A model generated the notes under the pieces. That model had not been told where the DNA came from, made no database searches, and was given only the letters and a program-made list of their open reading frames with translations. From an uncultured Bacteroidota bacterium (lineage in GTDB: Bacteria > Bacteroidota > Bacteroidia > Chitinophagales > Chitinophagaceae), in the NCBI GenBank assembly GCA_903904855.1, contig CAIVEH010000179.1:1-36019 (forward strand): 36,019 nucleotides of DNA, read 5' to 3'. The position numbers were made by a program, and so were the translations under genes. This document shows positions 15,905-23,028 of this stretch, piece by piece; within the stretch, counting starts at the first letter, position 1, and each line of letters starts with the position of its first letter.

Positions 15905-17095
15905 ATGTCAATATACACTGCTGCGGGGCTGATAACCGTAACCTGCAATAAGCGCCTTGCCCCTTACCTTGAGATGGAGGTTAAAGAGCTGGGTTTTGAA
16001 ACTGAGGATACTTTTATTACCGGGGTGCATCTCAATGGTACCCTCAACGACTGCATTAAACTGAACCTGAACCTGCGCTGTGCCAGTCAGGTGCTTTATA
16101 GCCTGAAGCAGTTTGAAGCGTATAATGCCGATGATATTTATAAAAACCTGGCCGATTACCCATGGGAAACACTGCTGCCTGCCGATGGCTATTTCTCGGT
16201 TACCAGCAATGTAATGAACGAGACCATCAACAACAGCATGTTTGCCAACCTGAGGGTGAAGGATGCAATTGTTGACCGTATGCGCGAGAAAACAGGCAAG
16301 CGACCCAATACCGGCGCTGAGCTTAGCGGGGCGGTGATTCACCTGTTTTGGAAAAATGAAACGGCTGAGGTGTTTATTGATACTTCGGGCGACTCGCTGG
16401 CAAGGCATGGTTACCGCAAAATACCGGGTCGTGCACCTATGCTCGAGGCGCTGGCATCGGCCTCAATAATGGCTACCCGGTGGGACCGTAATTCACCTTT
16501 CGTAAACCCCATGTGCGGCTCAGGCACTGTGGCCATTGAGGCTGCCCTGATAGCTACCAATACAAGGCCGGGCCTCTTCAGGCTCAACTATGCTTTTATG
16601 CACCTGATAGGGTATGACAATGAAATATACCTTCGAGAAATGGAGCTGCTCGACAGCCAGATAAAGGAGGTGCCCGGCCTGCGCATCATAGCTACCGACT
16701 ACAGCGATATGGCTATCATCAATGCCAGGAAAAATGCAGTAGCCGCGGGTGTGGCCGATATGATTGAGTTTAAGGTTTGCGATTTTGAAGCTACCGATTT
16801 GCCGGAGGGCGGCAAGGGAGTAATGTTTATGAACCCTGAATATGGCGAGCGCCTGGGTACTGAATCGGAGCTGGAAGCAACCTATAAGCGCATAGGCGAC
16901 TTTATGAAGAAAAAATGCGGCGGCTACTTCGGCTACATTTTCACTGGTAATCTGGATCTGGCCAAGAAGATAGGCCTGAAGGCCAAGCGAAGAATAGAGT
17001 TTTATACCAGTATCATTGATTGCCGGATGATGGAGTATGAACTGTATGAAGGGAGCCGGAGGATGGTAAGAGAGGAAGATAAGGTAACTGAATAG
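15905..17095 (+). CDS. THUMP-domain class I SAM-dependent RNA methyltransferase (RlmL-N/YpsC-like)
   Basis: The 396-aa protein has an N-terminal ferredoxin-like/THUMP RNA-binding region (about residues 10-165, with LNLRCASQVL and VFIDTSGDSLARHGYR) and a C-terminal Rossmann methyltransferase domain. The SAM-binding motif NPMCGSGTVAIEAA spans 201-214, and the catalytic motif reads NPEYGERLG at 310-318. In the broader RlmL-N/Trm14/YpsC group that motif is NPPYGERL, so the second proline is replaced by glutamate here. By family the product methylates guanosine N2 in 23S rRNA; the exact base is not shown. Its transcript may be leaderless. Confidence 0.9.
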   Translation: MSIYTAAGLITVTCNKRLAPYLEMEVKELGFETEDTFITGVHLNGTLNDCIKLNLNLRCASQVLYSLKQFEAYNADDIYKNLADYPWETLLPADGYFSVTSNVMNETINNSMFANLRVKDAIVDRMREKTGKRPNTGAELSGAVIHLFWKNETAEVFIDTSGDSLARHGYRKIPGRAPMLEALASASIMATRWDRNSPFVNPMCGSGTVAIEAALIATNTRPGLFRLNYAFMHLIGYDNEIYLREMELLDSQIKEVPGLRIIATDYSDMAIINARKNAVAAGVADMIEFKVCDFEATDLPEGGKGVMFMNPEYGERLGTESELEATYKRIGDFMKKKCGGYFGYIFTGNLDLAKKIGLKAKRRIEFYTSIIDCRMMEYELYEGSRRMVREEDKVTE

Positions 17096-17651
17096 GTGAT
17101 ACTTGCCGGAGCTTTAACCCAAAATGCCCAAAGGTTACGACCATGGGTTCAAAATCATTAACTATTAATGCAAGTGCACAGTGCTTGGCATAATAAATCA
17201 ATTTCATATCCCGTTATCGATGTAGATAATGGATAAGGTATGGTTATTTAAGATATTTATAATCAGTTATTTGTGTTTGAATGTAATTTGCACACTTCTT
17301 GTTCTGGCATAAATATTTCTGCCATTTATTAATTGTATTATCTAGCCAGAACACCATTTAGGAGTTTCTGTATATGTTGAGTTTGCAATAATCGTTTCAA
17401 ATAAATATCAATGTAAAATATGTATAAATTTTTTTTGTAGCTTTTGTTTGTTTCATCAATTGTATTACATTGCGGACGGATTCGTCTTTTATCCGTGCAA
17501 TAAAATCGAAGAAATTATTAGTTTAATACGGATTAGTCGTGAGTGCAATAATTAGTATTGGCATTGATTATTTAAATTAGAAATAAGCAGAAAGTTATTT
17601 TTTTTAATTCAAACAACTATAAAATGCATGGTAATACACATCTGGTATTGA
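17096..17651. other. Intergenic region upstream of the R-body locus, no gene seen
   Basis: These 556 bp are AT-rich and lack a convincing reading frame. TTTGCACAC at 17287-17295 repeats the half-site found at 14671 and 14827. Together with the structured element that follows, they form an unusually long 837-bp leader before the first gene of the locus. Confidence 0.4.
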
Positions 17652-17767
17652 GGAAAGTTTGACTTTCCGGGAAAATGATTTGGCAAGTCATATTTCCCAT
17701 CAATCCGGTACTTCACAATCGGCTTTGTTCGGCCAACCAAAGTAGCGAACTGGTGAAGTGCTGCGGA
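17652..17767 (+). other. Cluster of inverted repeats, candidate structured RNA before the R-body locus
   Basis: Several stems lie in 116 bp. GGAAAGT-TTG-ACTTTCC (17652-17668) is perfect. GGGAAAATGA pairs with TCATATTTCCC with one bulge (17669-17698). ACTTCAC at 17710-17716 pairs with GTGAAGT at 17753-17759, closed from outside by TCCG (17704-17707) with CGGA (17764-17767) and containing GTTCG (17727-17731) with CGAAC (17746-17750). The nested arrangement suggests an RNA fold rather than an operator. It matches no riboswitch I recognise. The first R-body-locus gene starts 165 bases downstream. Confidence 0.5.
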
Positions 17768-17932
17768 AAATTAATCAACAATTTTTGTTAGGGAATGAAT
17801 CAAAATACTTGTAGCAATAGTTACGCGTGTTAATTAAATTCATTATAAATGAATTTAATTTTCGGCTGAAGCATTATAATATTTGATAGTAATTTTTAAT
17901 TATTTAATTTAATTCAACTCAATTCAGTGGAT

Positions 17933-18259
17933 ATGAATGAAAAGGATGAGAAAGCAACACAAGGCAGCAAAACCAACAGCATCTTAGATGAAGCGTCGGC
18001 CAAAGCCTATTTGTATGTTACACAGGCAGCTGCAATTGCAATTCAGGATGCTGTTGAAAATTTGAGAAATATCAATAGCATTACTTCTACTATTCTAGGG
18101 GTAGCTATGGCCCAGGTACTGGACAATCCTGCTGAGAGCAACAGATACCAGCCTGTATTGGACATGGCAAATAAAATTGCTGAAGATGCAGCCAGGAACT
18201 TTCATACAGTAACAAATAATGCAAGTGAAGCAGTGCGCAATTTCCCTGGTGGGAGATGA
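17933..18259 (+). CDS. Small R-body-locus protein with possible divergent RebB-like core
   Basis: From the ATG at 17933 (a GTG two codons upstream is possible) the product is 108 aa. Its centre, VTQAAAIAIQDAVENLRNIN followed by SITSTILGVAMAQVL, has the same layout as the RebB core in the genes downstream: an Ala-rich helix, an Asn-rich turn and a Thr/Ala helix of about 40 residues. The N-terminal 20 residues are charged and the tail (NNASEAVRNFPGGR) is basic. The resemblance is weak, so identity as a Reb-type protein is inference. No signal peptide or membrane segment. It is first in a same-strand series, 27 bases before the 340-aa gene. Confidence 0.6.
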   Translation: MNEKDEKATQGSKTNSILDEASAKAYLYVTQAAAIAIQDAVENLRNINSITSTILGVAMAQVLDNPAESNRYQPVLDMANKIAEDAARNFHTVTNNASEAVRNFPGGR

Positions 18260-18286
18260 TTCATGGGCATTTTAAAACTTTAATGT

Positions 18287-19309
18287 ATGGTGTATGTAAA
18301 TGATGTACGAATTGTTCAAATAAGTGACTTAAGCGATCGGTCGCAATCCATTCTGTCTCTGATAAAGGGTGGGGCGGAATGGCTGATTTGGGCAATAGAT
18401 GCTGATAATGTTCCACCTGTACAGGCAAATGATTCTGATGATCTGTTAAGGGCAATTCAAATTGGATTGCATGTAGATGATGAACTGCGGTTTAATTCGT
18501 TCAGAGCAAGTATAGAAAAGATTCTTACATTTTCGGATGCAGATATTGAAAGATTGGCACAGGTAAAAAAATCATCAAAAGATGGCAGTGCCACATTAAG
18601 TAGCCTATTACAAAGTAATGGAATTCACAGTTATGCAACATTAAGAGAAGTGAATACATTTGTTACTTCATCTGATTTAGATAGGCCCGATCTGTTTCAG
18701 GTATTATCTTTCAGTGATCATCTTTGTATGTTGCCACTTATCAATGATCTGACTAACGTTAGTGATGATGAACGAAAAAGGATATTACATTTTGCAGTTG
18801 GAAAAGCATCCAATATAAATGAATTTGTTGACCTGTGTAATTTTTACCGTACTGCCTCGCTTAAGTTGCAGTCAGCAAAACTGAAGGCGGCGAAACTAAA
18901 CAATAAAATAAGCGATATATATAACCAGCTTTTACCTTATACCAATAAGTTGCTTTTTTGTCATTCGTCATCAGGAATTAAAAATGATGAATCATTTGAT
19001 GAAACGATTAAAAATATAACAGAAAATACATATATTGGTTGCGCCACAAATACTTCGGCAGTATTGAATCTGGCTGAGAATTTAGAAATAAATGATCTTC
19101 AACCAGAAAATATTGATGTACTGATTGATGAGTATCTTGATACAATCAAGAACTTTATTTCCGGCGCCGGAGCAGGTAATTATTCAATTTCGCAGGATGG
19201 TAAAATGGCCATAATGAAATATGAAGATGAAAATCATATTGCCTTTGTAGGTGTAGGTATTTCTGGAAATGTTTTTCTTTTACCCGGAACCAAAATAGTA
19301 AATAATTAA
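18287..19309 (+). CDS. Unrecognised 340-aa protein in the R-body locus
   Basis: I do not recognise a family. The protein is soluble-looking, with no signal peptide and no clear membrane helix. An alpha/beta N-terminal part (residues 1-60) is followed by a mostly helical middle rich in acidic residues. A heptad-like stretch (RTASLKLQSAKLKAAKLNNK, about 187-206) may form a short coiled coil. The C-terminal 60 residues (SISQDGKMAIMKYEDENHIA, then a Gly/Val-rich beta hairpin GVGISGNVFLLPGTKIV) look like a small beta domain. Its position, 27 bases after the 108-aa gene and 11 before the 117-aa gene, argues for one operon. A role in assembly, regulation or loading of R-bodies is inferred from position only. 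Confidence 0.75.
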   Translation: MVYVNDVRIVQISDLSDRSQSILSLIKGGAEWLIWAIDADNVPPVQANDSDDLLRAIQIGLHVDDELRFNSFRASIEKILTFSDADIERLAQVKKSSKDGSATLSSLLQSNGIHSYATLREVNTFVTSSDLDRPDLFQVLSFSDHLCMLPLINDLTNVSDDERKRILHFAVGKASNINEFVDLCNFYRTASLKLQSAKLKAAKLNNKISDIYNQLLPYTNKLLFCHSSSGIKNDESFDETIKNITENTYIGCATNTSAVLNLAENLEINDLQPENIDVLIDEYLDTIKNFISGAGAGNYSISQDGKMAIMKYEDENHIAFVGVGISGNVFLLPGTKIVNN

Positions 19310-19320
19310 ATATATAATTT

Positions 19321-19674
19321 ATGAAAGAAGATACGATTTCACCGCCAACAAATAAACAACCACAAATACCGGTAATTCCGGTAATTAAGAATGATTCAAC
19401 CTCACTGGAGATGTTGAATCTGGTTATGACTGAGACATTAGGAATGTCTATGCATAATGCAGTAACTGCGCAGCAAAATGCACAGATGCTGAATACTGCA
19501 ATAATTACTTCTACATGTTCAAAAATATTATCAGTTATTGGGGTGAAAATTCAACCTGTAACTCCGGCTGAACCCAAAGTAAAACAACATGTTGCTGAGG
19601 TAATCCATCAGTCTGAGCCAGATGCTCATGATGCTGTAAAAAGCAACAATAATGCGAAGAAGTCAGCTAAATAA
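19321..19674 (+). CDS. Divergent RebB-like protein with long C-terminal tail
   Basis: The 117-aa product starts with a Pro-rich stretch (PPTNKQPQIPVIPVIK) and has a RebB-like core at about residues 30-75. The segment HNAVTAQQNAQ followed by MLNTAIITSTCSKIL lines up with HNATSAQQQNN and ILAQAVTTRCVKML of the RebB genes downstream, including the conserved cysteine. It lacks the N-terminal FPTAVN-QITDSV-Q signature of the others and carries a charged tail (EPKVKQHVAEVIHQ...NNNAKKSAK). This suggests a modified or capping R-body subunit, by inference. It begins 11 bases after the 340-aa gene. Confidence 0.65.
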   Translation: MKEDTISPPTNKQPQIPVIPVIKNDSTSLEMLNLVMTETLGMSMHNAVTAQQNAQMLNTAIITSTCSKILSVIGVKIQPVTPAEPKVKQHVAEVIHQSEPDAHDAVKSNNNAKKSAK

Positions 19675-19880
19675 TTTTATTATTTTAGTAAGCTCTTCAG
19701 GTATTTAATTGAATCCTTTATTGCAGTTGAAGCAGGATTAGTAATTTGAAATCAGGTAGTTGTAAATAATCAGCATCAAGGTAATTTATTGGGGCAGGGT
19801 AAAAAGAATTCAACACATTGAAATATAAATAGCGATTAGAGGTAAATAAAAATCAATTCTTAACCACAAAAAGACAAATA
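19675..19880. other. Spacer before the RebB array, possible internal promoter region
   Basis: These 206 bp separate the accessory genes from the first RebB gene. No gene and no confident -33/-7 pair is visible; the last 60 bases are A-rich, like the leaders of the other RebB genes. Confidence 0.35.
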
Positions 19881-20102
19881 ATGGCATTTCCAACAGCAGT
19901 AAACGACCAGATTACAGATTCGGTGACGCAGGTAAACACCAAAGTTATTGGTGATGCCCCTGCCCTGGCTTTAAGTTTTCTCACTGAAGCAACAGCACAG
20001 GCCCTGGCCAACGCAGCACATAATTCAACCTCTGCCCAGCAGCAAAACAACATGACTGCTCAGGCAGTTACTGCATTGTGCGTCAAAAAACTTACTACAT
20101 AG
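19881..20102 (+). CDS. rebB: RebB-family R-body protein, paralogue 1
   Basis: This 73-aa protein has the RebB signature: MAFPTAVNDQITDSVTQVN, then T-KV-GDAPA, then ATAQALANAAHN and SAQQQNNMTAQAV. RebB-type subunits polymerise into R-bodies, large coiled cytoplasmic protein ribbons that can unroll into tubes when conditions such as pH change, as described for Caedibacter. Paralogue 1 is the most divergent of the six, with LALSFLTE replacing the MAMGNLFQ segment, and ends in ALCVKKLTT with the cysteine shared by paralogues 1-4. The gene starts 206 bp after the 117-aa gene and 52 bp before the next paralogue. No signal peptide. Confidence 0.88.
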   Translation: MAFPTAVNDQITDSVTQVNTKVIGDAPALALSFLTEATAQALANAAHNSTSAQQQNNMTAQAVTALCVKKLTT

Positions 20103-20153
20103 TCAAATAAACATTCTCAATAATTATTATTTAACAATTTAAAAACATCAATC

Positions 20154-20372
20154 ATGGCTTTTCCAACATCAGTTAACAGTCAAATTACAGATTCAGTATC
20201 ACAGGTAAACACCAAAGTACTTGGTGATGCTCCTGCTATGGCAATGGGCAATTTATTCCAGGCTACAGCGCAGGCAATAGCTAACGCAGCTCATAATGCT
20301 GCCAATGCGCAACAGCAGACAAATATATTAGCAGAGGCTGCTACCACTGCATGTGTTAAATATTTGATTTAA
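20154..20372 (+). CDS. rebB: RebB-family R-body protein, paralogue 2
   Basis: This 72-aa RebB protein contains FPTSVNSQITDSVSQVNTKV, LGDAPAMAMGNLFQATAQAI, ANAAHNAANAQQQTN and ends ATTACVKYLI. Sequence is nearly the family consensus, with the short C-terminus ending soon after the conserved cysteine. The central region is rich in Ala, Gln and Asn with no charged patch, fitting tightly packed helices in a polymer. It is separated from paralogues 1 and 3 by about 50 and 80 non-coding bases and initiated from an A-rich leader without Shine-Dalgarno sequence. Confidence 0.9.
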   Translation: MAFPTSVNSQITDSVSQVNTKVLGDAPAMAMGNLFQATAQAIANAAHNAANAQQQTNILAEAATTACVKYLI

Positions 20373-20453
20373 ATTATTTGCTGTTTAATTTCGTCGTTCT
20401 TGTTTCTACATTTCATTAAAAACAATTAAAAAAACAATTAAAATATAATATTT

Positions 20454-20675
20454 ATGGCTTATCCAACAGCAGTAAACAATCAGATTACAGACTCAGTATC
20501 TCAGGTGAACACCAAAGTTTTAGGTGATGCACCAGCCATGGCAATGGGCAATTTATTACAAGCAACAGCACAGGCGCTTGCCAATGCTTCACACAATGCC
20601 ACATCGGCTCAACAGCAAAATAACATCCTAGCCCAGGCTGTTACTACAAGGTGTGTAAAAATGCTTACCTCCTAG
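20454..20675 (+). CDS. rebB: RebB-family R-body protein, paralogue 3
   Basis: This 73-aa RebB protein (MAYPTAVNNQITDSVSQVN, LGDAPAMAMGNLLQATAQAL, ANASHNATSAQQQNN) ends in TTRCVKMLTS, almost the same tail as paralogue 4. The distance from its ATG to that of paralogue 4 is exactly 270 bp, and the TCCTAGAAATTA around the stop codon is repeated after paralogue 4, so paralogues 3-5 probably arose by recent unit duplication. It belongs to the short, cysteine-bearing class. Confidence 0.9.
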   Translation: MAYPTAVNNQITDSVSQVNTKVLGDAPAMAMGNLLQATAQALANASHNATSAQQQNNILAQAVTTRCVKMLTS

Positions 20676-20723
20676 AAATTAAATTGCTAATCCAGTTTTT
20701 TAATTAAAAATAAATTTAAAATT

Positions 20724-20945
20724 ATGGCATTTCCAACAGCAGTAAATGATCAAATTACAGACTCAATAACCCAGGCAAATACCAAAGTTCTGGGAGATGC
20801 TCCCGCTATTGCTATGGGCAATCTATTTCAGGCAACGGCTCAGGCTATTGCCAATGCTGCTCATAATGCCACTTCGGCGCAACAGCAAAATAATATTCTG
20901 GCTGAAGCAGTAACTACCAGGTGTGTAAAATCACTCACTTCCTAG
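20724..20945 (+). CDS. rebB: RebB-family R-body protein, paralogue 4
   Basis: This 73-aa RebB protein (FPTAVNDQITDSITQANTKV, LGDAPAIAMGNLFQATAQAI) ends in TTRCVKSLTS. Its first 100 bases differ from those of paralogue 5 at only about six positions, and the leader TAAATTTAAAATTATGG is identical, whereas the 3' halves differ more. That mosaic pattern suggests gene conversion or recombination between neighbouring paralogues. It belongs to the short class with the conserved cysteine. Confidence 0.9.
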   Translation: MAFPTAVNDQITDSITQANTKVLGDAPAIAMGNLFQATAQAIANAAHNATSAQQQNNILAEAVTTRCVKSLTS

Positions 20946-20993
20946 AAATTATTTTGATAAACAAGTTCATTTATTCAAACTAAATTTAAAATT

Positions 20994-21263
20994 ATGGCAT
21001 TTCCAACTTCAGTAAATGATCAGATTACAGACTCTATAACCCAGGCAAATACCAAAGTTCTGGGAGATGCTCCTGCTATAGCTATGGGTAATCTTTTCCA
21101 GGTTACCTCACAAGCGCTATCAAATGCAGCACATAATGCAACTTCCAACCAGCAGCAAACAAATATTACTGCCCAGGCCGCAACAACTATGGGAGTGACA
21201 ACTTTGTTTTCAATAGATACGGCTTCTGATGCGCGAGGTACAACAAAAATACTTGGTTCATAA
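20994..21263 (+). CDS. rebB: RebB-family R-body protein, paralogue 5 (long class)
   Basis: This 89-aa RebB protein shares its N-terminal half with paralogue 4 but has the longer C-terminus TTMGVTTLFSIDTASDARGT, ending TKILGS. The cysteine of the short class is replaced by glycine (TTMGV). The MGV-TL-SIDTA ending is, as I recall, the more typical RebB ending, so the long class may be ancestral or hold a different position in the ribbon. It is followed by a 125-bp spacer. Confidence 0.9.
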   Translation: MAFPTSVNDQITDSITQANTKVLGDAPAIAMGNLFQVTSQALSNAAHNATSNQQQTNITAQAATTMGVTTLFSIDTASDARGTTKILGS

Positions 21264-21388
21264 TCTGCGGGTGAGCAGGAAATATGCGTAAAAAGAAGCA
21301 TCTTCTCTGAACAATTCCTATTTCTTCAGTTATAGAACAGGCGATGTATTTCAATTTATATTATTTTTTAACAACTTAAATCAATATT

Positions 21389-21658
21389 ATGGCTTTTCCA
21401 ACAGCAGTAAACAGTCAGATTACAGATTCTGTTTCTCAGGTTAATACTAAAGTAGTAGGTGATGCTCCGGCCATTGCCATGGGTAATTTATTCCTGGCAA
21501 CAGCGCAGGCTATGGGCAATGCAGCGCACAATGCCACCGCAGCCCAACAACAAACCAATATGACTGCACAGGCATCAACTACGATGGGTGTGACCACATT
21601 GTACTCTATTGATACTGCCACTGATGCAGTTGGTGCGTCAAAGATTTTCGGTAAATAG
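21389..21658 (+). CDS. rebB: RebB-family R-body protein, paralogue 6 (long class)
   Basis: This 89-aa RebB protein (FPTAVNSQITDSVSQVNTKV, VGDAPAIAMGNLFLATAQAM) ends with TTMGVTTLYSIDTATDAVGA and SKIFGK. It resembles paralogue 5 in length and tail but has its own N-terminal variants (SVSQVN, as in paralogues 2 and 3), so it is not a simple copy of paralogue 5. It is last in the array and is followed 38 bp later by a perfect hairpin. Confidence 0.9.
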   Translation: MAFPTAVNSQITDSVSQVNTKVVGDAPAIAMGNLFLATAQAMGNAAHNATAAQQQTNMTAQASTTMGVTTLYSIDTATDAVGASKIFGK

Positions 21659-21695
21659 TTTCTGAATTTCAGATTGATAATGCAAAATTTTATTA

Positions 21696-21722
21696 CTGAT
21701 TCCCTGTTAATCAGGGAATCAG
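21696..21722 (+). terminator. Perfect 11-bp hairpin after the last RebB gene; terminator, attenuator or stabilising stem
   Basis: CTGATTCCCTG at 21696-21706 pairs perfectly with CAGGGAATCAG at 21712-21722 around a TTAAT loop. No T-run follows on the plus strand, so it is not a classical intrinsic terminator. It sits between the highly repeated subunit genes and the 261-aa gene and could protect the upstream mRNA or reduce read-through. Confidence 0.6.
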
Positions 21723-21754
21723 TTGCGCATATCAACTGCTTTAATTAAATACCT

Positions 21755-22540
21755 ATGATTGATAAAACAGCAAATAATAGTAATGCCTCTGGTCAACCGG
21801 CCAATTCAGAGGTTGAAATTGCTACAGACTTGAAAGGTCCGGATGATAGTAAGGTATCTACGTTAAGCGCAGAAAATCCGTCGGAACCACTGGTTAAGGC
21901 TGATCAGGAAAGTAATAATGTGCCGGAACCTTCAGGTAATCAGGTACCAGGGCAAGATATTATTCCAGAGGTTAAAGATTCATCTGATTCTTTGACGGGC
22001 AATAGTGATGAAGAAAATTCCGCTGATGGAAAAGATGTTGCAGATCATAATGCTTCAACGGAAACATCACCAAAGCCGGATGAATATATGCCTGTTCTGG
22101 AGCAAAAGCATAACGAGCTTGTAAATCAGGTAATGCAGGTGCATGAGGAATCGATGCAGTATATCCAGAATTCCATTAATGCAACTTTGAATATTAAGGA
22201 TAGCGAGAATAATTTAGTTTCAGACAAAACAGATACTTCAAATAAAAATATAAATAGTATGAGTTCAATATCAGATTCTATAACTCCGGCAGGAGCAGAT
22301 GATGGAAACAGCCAGTCAGCTGACATGGAAAATCCTATGGAGCAAGTGGAAAAAGCTATGAGGGAGGCAGAACAGCAGACTATGGAAGGCATGAATCAGG
22401 TATCTGGAGATGCTACAAGTACGCAAGAAGATAATTCTCCTGTCCTGAGTGTTGATGAGGCCATGGAAGCCGCCATGAAGTGTATACAGGATGCAGAAAA
22501 AGCAATGGCAAATTTGGGTGATTCTGGGAGTGCAGAATAA
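21755..22540 (+). CDS. Acidic, low-complexity protein of the R-body locus
   Basis: The 261-aa product has no signal peptide or membrane segment. Residues 1-105 are rich in Ser, Asp, Glu, Asn and Pro and look disordered. A helical segment follows (EYMPVLEQKHNELVNQVMQV, then HEESMQYIQNSINATLNI, about 108-145), then another disordered part. The C-terminal 70 residues contain two more Met/Glu/Ala-rich helices (MEQVEKAMREAEQQTMEGMN and SVDEAMEAAMKCIQDAEKAM). The helices loosely echo the A/Q/N-rich helices of RebB proteins, without a convincing match. It lies 96 bp after paralogue 6 on the same strand. A scaffold, cap or cargo role is conjecture from position. Confidence 0.75.
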   Translation: MIDKTANNSNASGQPANSEVEIATDLKGPDDSKVSTLSAENPSEPLVKADQESNNVPEPSGNQVPGQDIIPEVKDSSDSLTGNSDEENSADGKDVADHNASTETSPKPDEYMPVLEQKHNELVNQVMQVHEESMQYIQNSINATLNIKDSENNLVSDKTDTSNKNINSMSSISDSITPAGADDGNSQSADMENPMEQVEKAMREAEQQTMEGMNQVSGDATSTQEDNSPVLSVDEAMEAAMKCIQDAEKAMANLGDSGSAE

Positions 22541-22586
22541 TGAAATGATTGATAATTTATTTTTATTTTTCCTGATCAAGTAGTTT

Positions 22587-22612
22587 GGCCAGGGGGTATT
22601 GGCCTGTTTTCT
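22587..22612 (+). terminator. Candidate terminator of the R-body locus
   Basis: GGCCA at 22587-22591 pairs with TGGCC at 22600-22604 around an 8-base loop, followed by TGTTTTCTT. It lies 47 bases after the stop of the 261-aa gene. Confidence 0.5.
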
Positions 22613-23028
22613 TATTTATTTATCATCTCGCCTTTATTTGTAGAGGGTATTTATGGTATTGGGATTTCGAGTTCTGACTAATGCAATTCTTGAGATGCTG
22701 AATAAAAAAATAACCTACATGTTATTTGTGCCTGCGATTAAAACAGGTGAAATTCAGAACTGCATAATGTTTATTCGAAGTGGTATTCGAATCTACATAA
22801 GTAGGAATTTAATTTAGTGTTAATGAAAATATTATACCCGTAAATTTATATCAGTGATTGATATGTGTTAATCTGAAATGTTTCATACTGAATAGAATCA
22901 ATAACACCGTAGGTATATTTTGCCAGATGTTTTTATTTAAGCCTCATTTGGTTGAAATATGCATACTTCAGTAAGTTGTAATTCCCCTAATTTTTCTCCC
23001 ATTTAAGGTCAGTATCCCCGAATTTTTG

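Noticed and set aside
22653..22817. 54-codon ATG-initiated frame between the R-body locus and ruvA
   Set aside because: Ile-rich composition expected of AT-rich non-coding DNA, no promoter match and no recognisable family.
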